Shown: piece after piece, positions 21,901-30,884 of the stretch
How the letters are laid out: the number at the start of each line of letters is the position of its first letter
Numbering within the stretch: position 1 is the first letter of the stretch
Assembly: GCA_903873585.1 (NCBI GenBank)
Contig: CAIQOV010000002.1
Span: 25,685 to 89,684, forward strand
Source: an uncultured Rhodobacterales bacterium
GTDB taxonomy: Bacteria; Pseudomonadota; Alphaproteobacteria; Rhodobacterales; Rhodobacteraceae
Direction: 5' to 3'
Length of the DNA: 64,000 bases
Made by a program: the position numbers and the translations under genes
The notes under the pieces: generated by a model
Told to the model about the DNA's origin: nothing
Databases searched by the model: none
What the model saw: only the letters and a program-made list of their open reading frames with translations

Positions 21901-23967
21901 TTAGTTGGCCGCAATCGGGCCGGCTGAGCCGGGCGCGCCCGGCAGCGTGTCGGGGTGCAGTTCAGCGTCGATCTGCTTGTCGGCCGGAACAAAGACACGC
22001 TCACGAAGGATGTTGTCTTCGGCCCAGTTGTACATAAAGATCGGTGCCCCCGCCGGAATGTTGGCAAAGCGCTTGTTGACGATCAAAGCACCCGGATAGG
22101 CTGTCAGGCCGATACCGTCCAGATTGGCGGTGTAGACATTCTGGTAGTGCTTCATCAGCGCGCCGCGTTCAGCCGCATCGCGGGTGGCGATGAACTTGTT
22201 GACCGTATCGACCATGTCTTTTTCATAGTCGAGCAGATCCAACTCGCCCGTGCCATTGGCCTTGTGGTGGTTCGACGTGGTCGCACCGGTCGGGGCCAAT
22301 TGCGCGGTGTTTTGCACCACGGTGATCAGCTCGGTTCCGTTGCGAATGATGATCCAGTCGAACTTGCCGCTGTCACGCGCATTGTCAAAGTCTTTGCCGC
22401 CCAAGGCGTTGAGCGTGACTTTCACGCCGATGTCGCCCATCATGGCAACAACACCTTCGGCCAAGTTCTTGTCGGTGGCATAGTCAGACTGGGTCAGCAA
22501 AGTGACGTTCAGGTCAGCCCCACCCGCCACGTTGACAAAGCCGTTGCCATCGCTGTCAGTCAGGCCCGCCGTTTCCAGCTGTGCTTTGGCCGAGGCGGTG
22601 TCGAACGGATAGTAAACCGTCGATGCCTTGTCATAGTAAGAGGTGCCGTCATACAGGCCACCCGGATAGATCGCGGTGAACGGGCCTTTCACAAGGCTGT
22701 CGCCCAAACGCTGCCGGTCAAGGCCGTAGGAAATCGCCTTGCGGAAGTCGAGGTTGCGGTTCAGCTCGCGGATCGCTTGTTGGTTGGCATCAGGTTCGCC
22801 CCAGCCATTGCCTGACAGGTTCGGGAACAGCGAATAGCCAATGGTGCGCGGGCCAAACGCCAGCTTGGCGGGCGATGCCGGATCGGCGGCCTTTTTCAGG
22901 CTTTCGACAAAGTTTTCCGGCTGTTCAAGGTTGGAAAAGTCGCCCGTACCGGCCACGGCCTGCACGTCACGATCGCCCCAAGTCGAAAGACGGTACTGCA
23001 TTTCATCCAGATAGGGCAGTTGATTGCCGGCTTCGTCAACCTTCCAGTAATAGGGATTGCGGCGCAGCACGACCACGTCATCGGGGCGGTGTTCAACCAC
23101 AGTCCAAGCGCCCATGACGGGGAAGTTCATGTAATCCGCCGGGAAGGCTTTTTGGAACGACTCGTAATCCTTGCCGCCATACTTGGGATGCTGCGGCTTT
23201 AGCATATGGGCCGGGCCGGGGCAGAAGTTGCCGTAGGCCATGTTGTACAGCACCGATTCCGGGAAAGCGGTGGGGAAGGTGAGTGTGAAGGTGTAGTCAT
23301 CGACGTTGGCATAAACACCGTCGGCATAAGTCGCCGAAGACGCGCCCATCAACGGGGTGACATCGGGGTCGTTCACGACGTCGTTGAAATAGAACTCGGT
23401 GTCGGCGGTGGTAAAGGGTTCACCGTCAGACCATTTGGCCCCTTCGATCAGGTGCACGGTCAGCGTTTTGCCGTCTTCCGACCATTCCCAAGCCTTAGCC
23501 AAGTTGGGCATCGGTTGCAGATCGGATGCGTTCACCTCAAACAGGGGGCCGGTGCGGGTTAGGCATTCGACCAAGCCGATGTCGATGCCGCCCCAGCCAT
23601 AAGACTGGCCAGCCCAGAAGTTCCAACCTTCAGGACGCCCGCCGATCACATGGCGCATCACATCGCCGTAAACGCCGGTGCCATCGGGTTCGTTCGCGGT
23701 CTTATAGACCAGCGGCTCTTTGGGCAGACGGTCGGCCAAGGGGGGCAACTTACCGGCGGCTTCAAAGGCTTTCACCCATTCCGGCTGATTATAGGCGGGA
23801 AGGGCTTTGTATTCGTAAATGTCAGACCGGTTTACAAAAACCGGTGTGCCCTGAGCATCAAACTGGGGCGCGTCCGGCGGGGTCGTGGGTGCCACAACAT
23901 CGGCACGCACCGCCACAGCAGACACACCCAACAAAAGCGCCGCCAAAGCGACGCGCTGGATTTTCAT
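21901..23967 (-). CDS. ABC transporter periplasmic substrate-binding protein (AgpA-like family 5 SBP)
   Basis: Signal peptide MKIQRVALAALLLGVSAVAVRA; 688 aa peptide/oligosaccharide SBP; synteny with alpha-galactosidases and AraC regulator. Confidence 0.88.
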   Translation of the reverse strand: MKIQRVALAALLLGVSAVAVRADVVAPTTPPDAPQFDAQGTPVFVNRSDIYEYKALPAYNQPEWVKAFEAAGKLPPLADRLPKEPLVYKTANEPDGTGVYGDVMRHVIGGRPEGWNFWAGQSYGWGGIDIGLVECLTRTGPLFEVNASDLQPMPNLAKAWEWSEDGKTLTVHLIEGAKWSDGEPFTTADTEFYFNDVVNDPDVTPLMGASSATYADGVYANVDDYTFTLTFPTAFPESVLYNMAYGNFCPGPAHMLKPQHPKYGGKDYESFQKAFPADYMNFPVMGAWTVVEHRPDDVVVLRRNPYYWKVDEAGNQLPYLDEMQYRLSTWGDRDVQAVAGTGDFSNLEQPENFVESLKKAADPASPAKLAFGPRTIGYSLFPNLSGNGWGEPDANQQAIRELNRNLDFRKAISYGLDRQRLGDSLVKGPFTAIYPGGLYDGTSYYDKASTVYYPFDTASAKAQLETAGLTDSDGNGFVNVAGGADLNVTLLTQSDYATDKNLAEGVVAMMGDIGVKVTLNALGGKDFDNARDSGKFDWIIIRNGTELITVVQNTAQLAPTGATTSNHHKANGTGELDLLDYEKDMVDTVNKFIATRDAAERGALMKHYQNVYTANLDGIGLTAYPGALIVNKRFANIPAGAPIFMYNWAEDNILRERVFVPADKQIDAELHPDTLPGAPGSAGPIAAN

Positions 23968-24136
23968 GGTTCTCTCCTCCCATAGCCCAAGCGGGCCCGT
24001 GTTGTTCGCTTAAGACGCGATCCCGAGGCGGTTTTAAATGCCCCCTCTGGTGCTGGTTAGTCTGCGGACAATCGGGCTTTACAACAATGGCGTTTTGCCA
24101 GATTCTATTCTGGTTTTCTAAGATGGGCGCAGGTAG
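23968..24136. promoter_or_regulatory. Divergent promoter region between transporter operon and AraC-family regulator
   Basis: 169 bp gap between divergent genes; contains small inverted repeat CCAGA-TTCTAT-TCTGG and TGGC-GTTTT-GCCA. Confidence 0.4.
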
Positions 24137-25039
24137 ATGAAAGACACCCCCGACACTGACCGCCTAAAAGGTGCCCCCAAGCACGAAAGACACTTTTATG
24201 CCACAAACCGCGCCTTTGGCCGATTCGGGATGCGGATATTTGAACCGCAAACGATGGAACGGCCGCATTGGCATGGCCATGTCGAAGCAAATTTCTGCCT
24301 GCATCATGCCATGGGCTATGATGTTGACAACGAACAGGTCGTGGTTCCCGCAGGGCGATTGGCGGTGTTTTGGGCGGGCGTTCCGCATCGGTTGCACACC
24401 ATCACCAAAACGGGGGCAGAAATGCCCCAGTTGGTTAATATCTACCTGCCGCTTGATGCCTTTTTGATGATGAATCACATTATGCCGCTGCAAGTGGCGC
24501 TTTTAGGCGGTGGCATCATTTTATTGCCCGAAACGCTATGCACTGAAGATATGGTGCGCCGTTGGTATGCCGATTACCGCTCAGGCGATTTTGAGCGGAC
24601 CGAGGTTTTGAAGATGGAGATGAATGCCCTATTCCGCCGCGCGTTCTTGGAACAGCCAAAGTTCTTGCGCCTGCCCCGCCACGAGTCGGTGGGCGAACGC
24701 GCGTTAAGTTCGGTGCATATCCGCCACGTGATCGCCATGGTGCGGCTGGTTCTGGAAAACCTCGACAAGCCCTTGAAAAACGCCGATATCACCGCCGTGA
24801 CCGGCCTGCACGAGAATTACGCTTTGGGCCTGTTCACCAAGATCATGCAAACCCCGCTGCGCCAATTTGTGTTGCGCATGCGCCTTATGCGGGCAAGGGC
24901 TTTGCTGGTCGAAAGCTCGCTTGCGATTGCTTCGGTGGCAGAAGCGTCTGGCTTCACCTCTATCAGCCAGTTTTACCACCAATTCAAAGCGGCTTACGGC
25001 GTGGCCCCAAATGCGGTGCGAAACCAGTATTTGGCATGA
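24137..25039 (+). CDS. AraC-family transcriptional regulator (cupin + two HTH), AgpT-like by position
   Basis: Cupin-like N-terminus (RPHWHGHVEANFCLHHAMGYD); C-terminal HTH MRARALLVESSLAIASVAEASGFTSISQFYHQFKAAYGVAPNAVR. Confidence 0.88.
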   Translation: MKDTPDTDRLKGAPKHERHFYATNRAFGRFGMRIFEPQTMERPHWHGHVEANFCLHHAMGYDVDNEQVVVPAGRLAVFWAGVPHRLHTITKTGAEMPQLVNIYLPLDAFLMMNHIMPLQVALLGGGIILLPETLCTEDMVRRWYADYRSGDFERTEVLKMEMNALFRRAFLEQPKFLRLPRHESVGERALSSVHIRHVIAMVRLVLENLDKPLKNADITAVTGLHENYALGLFTKIMQTPLRQFVLRMRLMRARALLVESSLAIASVAEASGFTSISQFYHQFKAAYGVAPNAVRNQYLA

Positions 25040-25174
25040 CGTGCCGGCGCGCAGGAAGACTGCTTTGATAGCAAAGTGCGGGTAGGGATCAAAAGCACAA
25101 ACAAGCCGCGCCGAGGGCTTTGTGGATTGGTGCCACAAAAGGCATTTTAAAGGGCCTTAGCGTGCCACCAAGAA

Positions 25175-25228
25175 GCGGGGGTTTCACACCCCCGCACCCC
25201 CGTGGGATATTTGGGCACGTATGAAAGA
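25175..25228. repeat. Structured Rhodobacteraceae-type intergenic repeat, copy 1
   Basis: GCGGGGG-TTTCACA-CCCCCGC hairpin followed by ACCCCCGTGGGATATTTGGGCACGTATGAAAG; near-identical to 35512..35566. Confidence 0.85.
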
Positions 25229-25534
25229 CAAAAGGGCAGCGCGTTCGGTTGTGACGTAATCGGCGGGGTCTTGGGATTCGTAGCGACCCAATTCCGCAGC
25301 TTTGTCGAAAAACCCCTGCGCGGGCAGGTCTTTGGCCAAGCGGCCTGACAAGACCACGGCGCGGAACGGGTGGTTTTGGGCGGCGTCTTGTTCCATCGTC
25401 GCTTCCAGCGCTGCGGTCAGGCGGGCGATGGTGGCGGGGCCGGTTAGGCCCAGATCACGGGCGAGTTGGCCGTAGGTGATGGTTTGGCCCCCTGCGGCCA
25501 GCTGGGCCAGCCGCAGGGTCAGGGCGTGCATCAT
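25184..25534 (-). CDS. Conserved hypothetical, weakly MGMT/ATL DNA-binding-domain-like (no PCHR active site)
   Basis: [18 protein letters not shown]... start overlaps gyrA stop by 4 nt; C-terminal [13 protein letters not shown] is encoded by the repeat at 25175..25228. Confidence 0.6.
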   Translation of the reverse strand: MMHALTLRLAQLAAGGQTITYGQLARDLGLTGPATIARLTAALEATMEQDAAQNHPFRAVVLSGRLAKDLPAQGFFDKAAELGRYESQDPADYVTTERAALLSFIRAQISHGGAGV

Positions 25535-28242
25535 TCTTCGGCTTGTTCGGCCACGCGGGCGACAGAGACAACCTCTTCCGCGCCGCCGGTGTTGAGCACC
25601 TTAACCCCGCCAGCACTGCGCGAGCGGAAGCTGATCTGGTCAACCGGCACGCGGATCGATTGGCCGGTGGAGGTGGCAAGCATAATCTGATCGGACAGAT
25701 CAACCTTGAACGAGGCAACCAAGGGCCCGCCGCGCATGGCGGAATCCATGGCCTTAACACCCATGCCGCCACGCCCGCGCACGGGATAATCGTGGGAAGA
25801 TGACAGCTTGCCCGTGCCAGAGGTGGTGATCGTTAAGATCAAATCCTCGGCCGCTGACATCTGCGCGTAGCGTTCGGGCGACAGTTGCCCTGCTTCGACC
25901 GCTTCGCCGTCTTCATCGGCTTCGGCCTCTTCCACCACGCCGGCCATCAGGCGGCGTTGTTTCAGATAGGCTTCGCGCTCGGCGGGGTCGGCTTCAAAGT
26001 GGCGGATCACCGACATCGACACAACCTTGTCGCCGTCAGCCAAACGAATGCCGCGCACACCGGTTGAGCCGCGCGATTTGAACACGCGAATCTCGGTTGT
26101 GGCAAAGCGAATGGCGCGGCCAAGCGCTGTCACCAGCATCACGTCATCTTGGTCAGCGCAGATCGCGGCGTTGACCAGCGTCACCCCTTCGGGCAGCTTC
26201 ATCGCGATTTTGCCATTGCGCTGCACATTGGTGAAATCGGACAGGTCGTTTTGGCGCACATCGCCGTCAGAGGTGGCGAAGATGATTTGCAGATTGTCCC
26301 ATTCCAGTTCCGGCACATCCACCGGCATCAGGGCGGCAATCGACACGCCCGCTTCAATCGGCAGGATGTTGACCATGGCCTTGCCCTTGGCCGTGCGGCC
26401 GGCTTGCGGCAGGCGCCATGTTTTCAGCTTGTACACAATGCCATCGGTGGTGAAGAACAACAACGGCGTGTGGGTGTTGGCGACAAACAGGGTCGTGACG
26501 ACATCGTCATCCTTGGTCTGCATCGAGGCCAGACCCTTACCGCCGCGATTTTGGGCGCGAAATTCCGCCAAAGGTGTGCGCTTGATATAGCCGCCCGAGG
26601 TGATGGTGACGACCATATCTTCGCGTTCGATCAGGTCTTCGTCTTCCATATCGCCCGACCAATCGACAATCTCGGTGCGGCGGGGCACGGCGAACAGGGC
26701 TTTCACCTCGCGCAACTCATCAGCGATGATGGTCATGATCCGCTCGCGCGATCCAAGGATTTCCAAGTAATCCTTGATCTTTGCGGCCAGTTCTTCCAGC
26801 TCGTCGGTCACTTCTTTCACGCCCAAAGCGGTCAGGCGTTGCAGGCGCAGTTCCAAAATGGCGCGGGCTTGGGCTTCGGACAGGTTATAGGTGCCATCGT
26901 CGTTCATCGTATGGCTGGGGTCATCGATCAGCCGGATATAGGCCGCGATATCCGCCGCAGGCCAGCGCCGTGTCATCAGCTTTTCACGCGCCTCTGCCGC
27001 ATCGGCCGAAGCGCGGATGGTGCGGACAATTTCATCGACGTTGGAAACTGCCACAGCCAACCCGCACAGAATATGACTGCGTTCGCGGGCTTTCTTCAGT
27101 TCAAACGCGGTGCGGCGTGCCACAACTTCTTCACGGAAGGTGATGAAATGGCTGAGAAAATCGCGCAGCATCAGCGTTTCAGGCCGCCCGCCGTTCAACG
27201 CCAGCATATTGCACGCGAACGAGGTTTGCATGGGCGTGAAGCGGAACAACTGGTTTAACACCACATCCGCCGTGGCATCGCGTTTAAGTTCAATCACCAC
27301 GCGCACGCCGATCCGGTCGGATTCGTCGGCCACGTTGGAAATGCCCTCGATCCGTTTGTCGCGCACCATTTCGGCGATGATTTCGATCATGCGCGATTTG
27401 TTGACCTGATAAGGGATCTCGTCGATCACAATCGCAAAGCGGTCTTTGCGGATTTCTTCGATATGGGTTTTTGACCGGATGATCACCGATCCGCGCCCTT
27501 CAAGATAGGCTTTGCGCGCACCAGAACGGCCCAAGATCAAGGCCCCTGTGGGGAAATCGGGGGCGGGAATGATCTCCATTAGGCGTTCGGTGGACAGGTC
27601 GGGATCGTCAATCAGCGCCAAGGCTCCGTCGATCACTTCGCCCAAGTTGTGGGGCGGGATTCGGGTGGCCATGCCCACGGCAATGCCTTCGGCCCCGTTG
27701 ACCAGCATATTGGGAAAACGGGCGGGCAGAACGGTGGGTTCTTTGTCTTTGCCGTCATAATTGTCTTGAAAATCAACGGTGTCTTTGTCGATATCGGCCA
27801 AAAGGTAGGCGGCAGGCTTATCCATGCGCACTTCGGTGTAGCGCATGGCAGCGGCGTTATCGCCGTCCATCGAGCCGAAGTTGCCTTGGCCGTCTAGCAG
27901 CTTCAAGCTCATCGAGAAGGGCTGCGCCATACGCACCAGCGCATCATAAATCGCGCTGTCGCCGTGGGGGTGGTATTTGCCCATCGTATCGCCCACGGGG
28001 CGGGCTGATTTGCGGTAGGGCTTTTCATGGGTGTTGGTGGTTTCGTGCATCGCAAACAGAATGCGGCGGTGAACGGGTTTCAGCCCATCGCGCAGATCGG
28101 GGATGGCGCGGCTGACAATGACCGACATCGCATAGTCCAGATAAGCCGTGCGCATCTCGGACGAGATGTCGACTTGCGGGCCGTGGGCCACTGGTTTTGG
28201 CGAATCGTCAGTGTTTTCAGGGGGTTCTGTGGTGTCGCTCAC
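25531..28242 (-). CDS. gyrA: DNA gyrase subunit A
   Basis: [37 protein letters not shown] (QRDR), C-terminal propeller repeats; apparent GTG start. Confidence 0.97.
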   Translation of the reverse strand: MSDTTEPPENTDDSPKPVAHGPQVDISSEMRTAYLDYAMSVIVSRAIPDLRDGLKPVHRRILFAMHETTNTHEKPYRKSARPVGDTMGKYHPHGDSAIYDALVRMAQPFSMSLKLLDGQGNFGSMDGDNAAAMRYTEVRMDKPAAYLLADIDKDTVDFQDNYDGKDKEPTVLPARFPNMLVNGAEGIAVGMATRIPPHNLGEVIDGALALIDDPDLSTERLMEIIPAPDFPTGALILGRSGARKAYLEGRGSVIIRSKTHIEEIRKDRFAIVIDEIPYQVNKSRMIEIIAEMVRDKRIEGISNVADESDRIGVRVVIELKRDATADVVLNQLFRFTPMQTSFACNMLALNGGRPETLMLRDFLSHFITFREEVVARRTAFELKKARERSHILCGLAVAVSNVDEIVRTIRASADAAEAREKLMTRRWPAADIAAYIRLIDDPSHTMNDDGTYNLSEAQARAILELRLQRLTALGVKEVTDELEELAAKIKDYLEILGSRERIMTIIADELREVKALFAVPRRTEIVDWSGDMEDEDLIEREDMVVTITSGGYIKRTPLAEFRAQNRGGKGLASMQTKDDDVVTTLFVANTHTPLLFFTTDGIVYKLKTWRLPQAGRTAKGKAMVNILPIEAGVSIAALMPVDVPELEWDNLQIIFATSDGDVRQNDLSDFTNVQRNGKIAMKLPEGVTLVNAAICADQDDVMLVTALGRAIRFATTEIRVFKSRGSTGVRGIRLADGDKVVSMSVIRHFEADPAEREAYLKQRRLMAGVVEEAEADEDGEAVEAGQLSPERYAQMSAAEDLILTITTSGTGKLSSSHDYPVRGRGGMGVKAMDSAMRGGPLVASFKVDLSDQIMLATSTGQSIRVPVDQISFRSRSAGGVKVLNTGGAEEVVSVARVAEQAEE

Positions 28243-28279
28243 GTGGGGGCGCGCCTTTGATGCGGGGTCTATAGTTTGC

Positions 28280-28328
28280 TGTCAGCAGTTTACCCCATAC
28301 AGCATATGGGGTGCAAGGACTGCTGGCA
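28280..28328 (-). promoter_or_regulatory. Two-tier inverted repeat upstream of gyrA
   Basis: Outer TGTCAGCAGT/ACTGCTGGCA (10 bp, one wobble) enclosing ACCCCATA-CAGCA-TATGGGGT (8 bp). Confidence 0.6.
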
Positions 28329-28347
28329 TTTTGCGGCAATTGGCGCG

Positions 28348-29076
28348 CTATTCGGCGGTTTCTTGGCCGTCAGGCGGGGTTTCGGGGTTCAATTGCCCCT
28401 CTTCCAGATACTTCGACGCCTCTTTGCGCGCCCAAGTTTTCATATGCGGCCCGTTTTCGGCCAGCCAAAGGGCAGCACGTTCGGGCGCGTGTTTGGAAAG
28501 ATCACGCAGCCACCATGCGATGGATTTTTGGATGAACCAATCCTTGTCGCTGCAATACAAGGCACACCAGCCCAAAACCCGCTCGCGCGCGGCGAGGTCT
28601 GCGGGTTTGGGGAAGTTTTGCTTTGTCCAACCCAAGGTCATCACCAAGGCAGCACGGCGGGCCCACATATTGGGGTGGGTGGTCCACGCTTCGACCTGAT
28701 CCAAGCGCGAGGGGTCGGCCATCAACCGCCGTGCGCCTGCCGCACAGGCGTGGTCGGCGATGGCCCAAGCGTCAAACCCCGGCACCCATGAGGCGATCAA
28801 GTGCCAAACGCTGTCATCGTCGGTAATGCGCGCTTGGGTCAGCAATTTGGCGGCGGCCACCTTGGCTTCGTGAACGTTGCTGTCCCACAGGCCAGAGGCG
28901 AGTGCCACGCGGTCTTGCAGCGCAAGATCAGCGCGCCATGCTGTGGCAAGGTCGGTGATCTGGGGCACACTGACGCCCAGATAGCGGCGATCTACCTTGT
29001 GATAGGCGGCTGATCCTGCGGCGGCTTCAGCAGTGCCCAAGGCCTCTAGGGCTGCGATTGCGTCTTGCAGGGTCAT
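28348..29076 (-). CDS. DNA alkylation repair protein, AlkD-like HEAT-repeat
   Basis: ALASGLWDSNVHEAKVAAAKLLTQARI, WTTHPNMWARRAALVMTLGWTKQN, DKDWFIQKSIAWWLRDLSKHAPERAALWLAENG. Confidence 0.88.
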   Translation of the reverse strand: MTLQDAIAALEALGTAEAAAGSAAYHKVDRRYLGVSVPQITDLATAWRADLALQDRVALASGLWDSNVHEAKVAAAKLLTQARITDDDSVWHLIASWVPGFDAWAIADHACAAGARRLMADPSRLDQVEAWTTHPNMWARRAALVMTLGWTKQNFPKPADLAARERVLGWCALYCSDKDWFIQKSIAWWLRDLSKHAPERAALWLAENGPHMKTWARKEASKYLEEGQLNPETPPDGQETAE

Positions 29077-30884
29077 TCGACTGTCACCGATTTGGCTAGG
29101 TTGCGGGGTTGGTCGACATCGGTGCCTTTGGCGATGGCGGTGAAATAGGCAAGCTGTTGGGCGGGCACGGCGTAAAGGATCGGCGCGAAAATCCCCGCTT
29201 CGGGCATCTTTAGGGCGCGCCACACGCCTTTGCCGGCTTCATCTACCCCCCTAGCGTCAGATATCAGCAGCACCTTGCCGTGGCGGGCCATCACCTCTTG
29301 CATATTCGACACGGTTTTGTCGAACAGCGCATCGCGCGGGGCCAGCACGATCACGGGCACTTTAGCGTCAATCAGCGCAATCGGCCCGTGCTTCAACTCG
29401 CCCGAGGCGTAGCCTTCGGCATGGATATAGCTGATTTCTTTCAGCTTTAAAGCACCTTCCAAGGCCAGCGGATACATCGCCCCGCGCCCCAAGAACAACA
29501 CATCCTGCGCCTTGGCCAGATCGTCGGCGATCTTGGCGATCTCGTCCGACAGGCCCAAGGCGTGGTTCATCAGGCCGGGCAGGGCGGCCAGATCGGTCAG
29601 GTGCTGCGCCAGTTGGGCGGCATCCACACGCCCACGATCAACACCCGCTTTCAGCGCCAAAAGCGCCAGCGTGATCAACTGGCAGGTGAAAGCCTTGGTG
29701 GAAGCCACGCCCACCTCGACCCCCGCCATGATCGGCAGGGCCAAATCCGCCTCGCGCGCGATGGAGGATGTGGGCACGTTCACCACAGCGACAATCTTGG
29801 CGACCTTGTCTTTGGCATAGCGCAGGGCGGCCAAAGTGTCGGCGGTTTCGCCCGATTGGCTGACAAACAGCGCCCATGATGTGTGCGACAGCGGCGGTTC
29901 GCGGTAGCGGAATTCTGATGCGATATCGACATCCACGGGCAGGCCCGCGACCTGTTCGAACCAGTACTTCGCGACATGGCAGGCAAAAGACGCTGTGCCG
30001 CAGGCGACCAGCGTCAAACGGTCAACCCCGTGGAAATCCACCGCTGCGGGCAGGTTTATGGCACCGTTTCGAATATAGTGCTTCAGCGCATCGGCGATCA
30101 CCACGGGCTGTTCGGCAATCTCTTTGGCCATGAAATGCTTATAACCGGCCTTTTCGATGCGCGTGGCGTCAATTTGAATGCGGGTTTCGGCGCGGTTGGC
30201 CAAGCTGTCGGCTTGATCGTAAATCGTGGCCCCTTGGCGGGTGATGACGGCCCAATCGCCCTCGTCCAGATAGGTGATCCGGTCAGTCATGGGGGCAAGA
30301 GCGATGGCGTCTGACCCGACAAACATCTCACCCTCGCCGTGCCCGATGGCGAGTGGAGAGCCTTTGCGCGCGGCGATCATCAGATCGTCTTCGCCGGCAA
30401 ACAAAAAGCACAAGGCAAAGGCCCCGTGCAGGCGTTTGAGCGTGGCTTTTGCCGCCTCAACCGGCGCAAGCCCCTGATCCATAAAGTGGCGCGTCAGAAG
30501 GGCGACTGTTTCGGTGTCGGTTTCTGATTCAAAGCTTAAGCCCGCCGCCGTCAACTCTGCCCGCAGCTCACGGAAGTTTTCGATAATGCCGTTATGCACC
30601 ACCGCCACAGGGCCCGATGCATGGGGATGCGCGTTTTGCGTGGTGGCAGCGCCGTGCGTGGCCCAGCGGGTGTGGCCGATGCCCGATTTGCCCGCCAGCG
30701 GATGGTGCACCAGCAGGTCTGACAGGTTCACCAGCTTGCCCACAGCGCGCCTGCGATCCAGCACGCCGTGGTTCACCGTGGCGATGCCTGCGGAATCATA
30801 GCCGCGATATTCAAGGCGCTTGAGCGCCTCTACCAACAGGGGCGCTGCTTCATGGCGGCCCAGAACGCCCACAATTCCGCACAT
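29073..30884 (-). CDS. glmS: Glutamine--fructose-6-phosphate aminotransferase (isomerizing)
   Basis: MCGIVGVLGRHEAAPLLVEALKRLEYRGYDSAGIA; two SIS domains; C-terminal DVDQPRNLAKSVTVE. Confidence 0.98.
   Translation of the reverse strand: MCGIVGVLGRHEAAPLLVEALKRLEYRGYDSAGIATVNHGVLDRRRAVGKLVNLSDLLVHHPLAGKSGIGHTRWATHGAATTQNAHPHASGPVAVVHNGIIENFRELRAELTAAGLSFESETDTETVALLTRHFMDQGLAPVEAAKATLKRLHGAFALCFLFAGEDDLMIAARKGSPLAIGHGEGEMFVGSDAIALAPMTDRITYLDEGDWAVITRQGATIYDQADSLANRAETRIQIDATRIEKAGYKHFMAKEIAEQPVVIADALKHYIRNGAINLPAAVDFHGVDRLTLVACGTASFACHVAKYWFEQVAGLPVDVDIASEFRYREPPLSHTSWALFVSQSGETADTLAALRYAKDKVAKIVAVVNVPTSSIAREADLALPIMAGVEVGVASTKAFTCQLITLALLALKAGVDRGRVDAAQLAQHLTDLAALPGLMNHALGLSDEIAKIADDLAKAQDVLFLGRGAMYPLALEGALKLKEISYIHAEGYASGELKHGPIALIDAKVPVIVLAPRDALFDKTVSNMQEVMARHGKVLLISDARGVDEAGKGVWRALKMPEAGIFAPILYAVPAQQLAYFTAIAKGTDVDQPRNLAKSVTVE

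Noticed and set aside
26149-27258. 369 aa + strand ORF
   Set aside because: Antisense to gyrA; shadow ORF.
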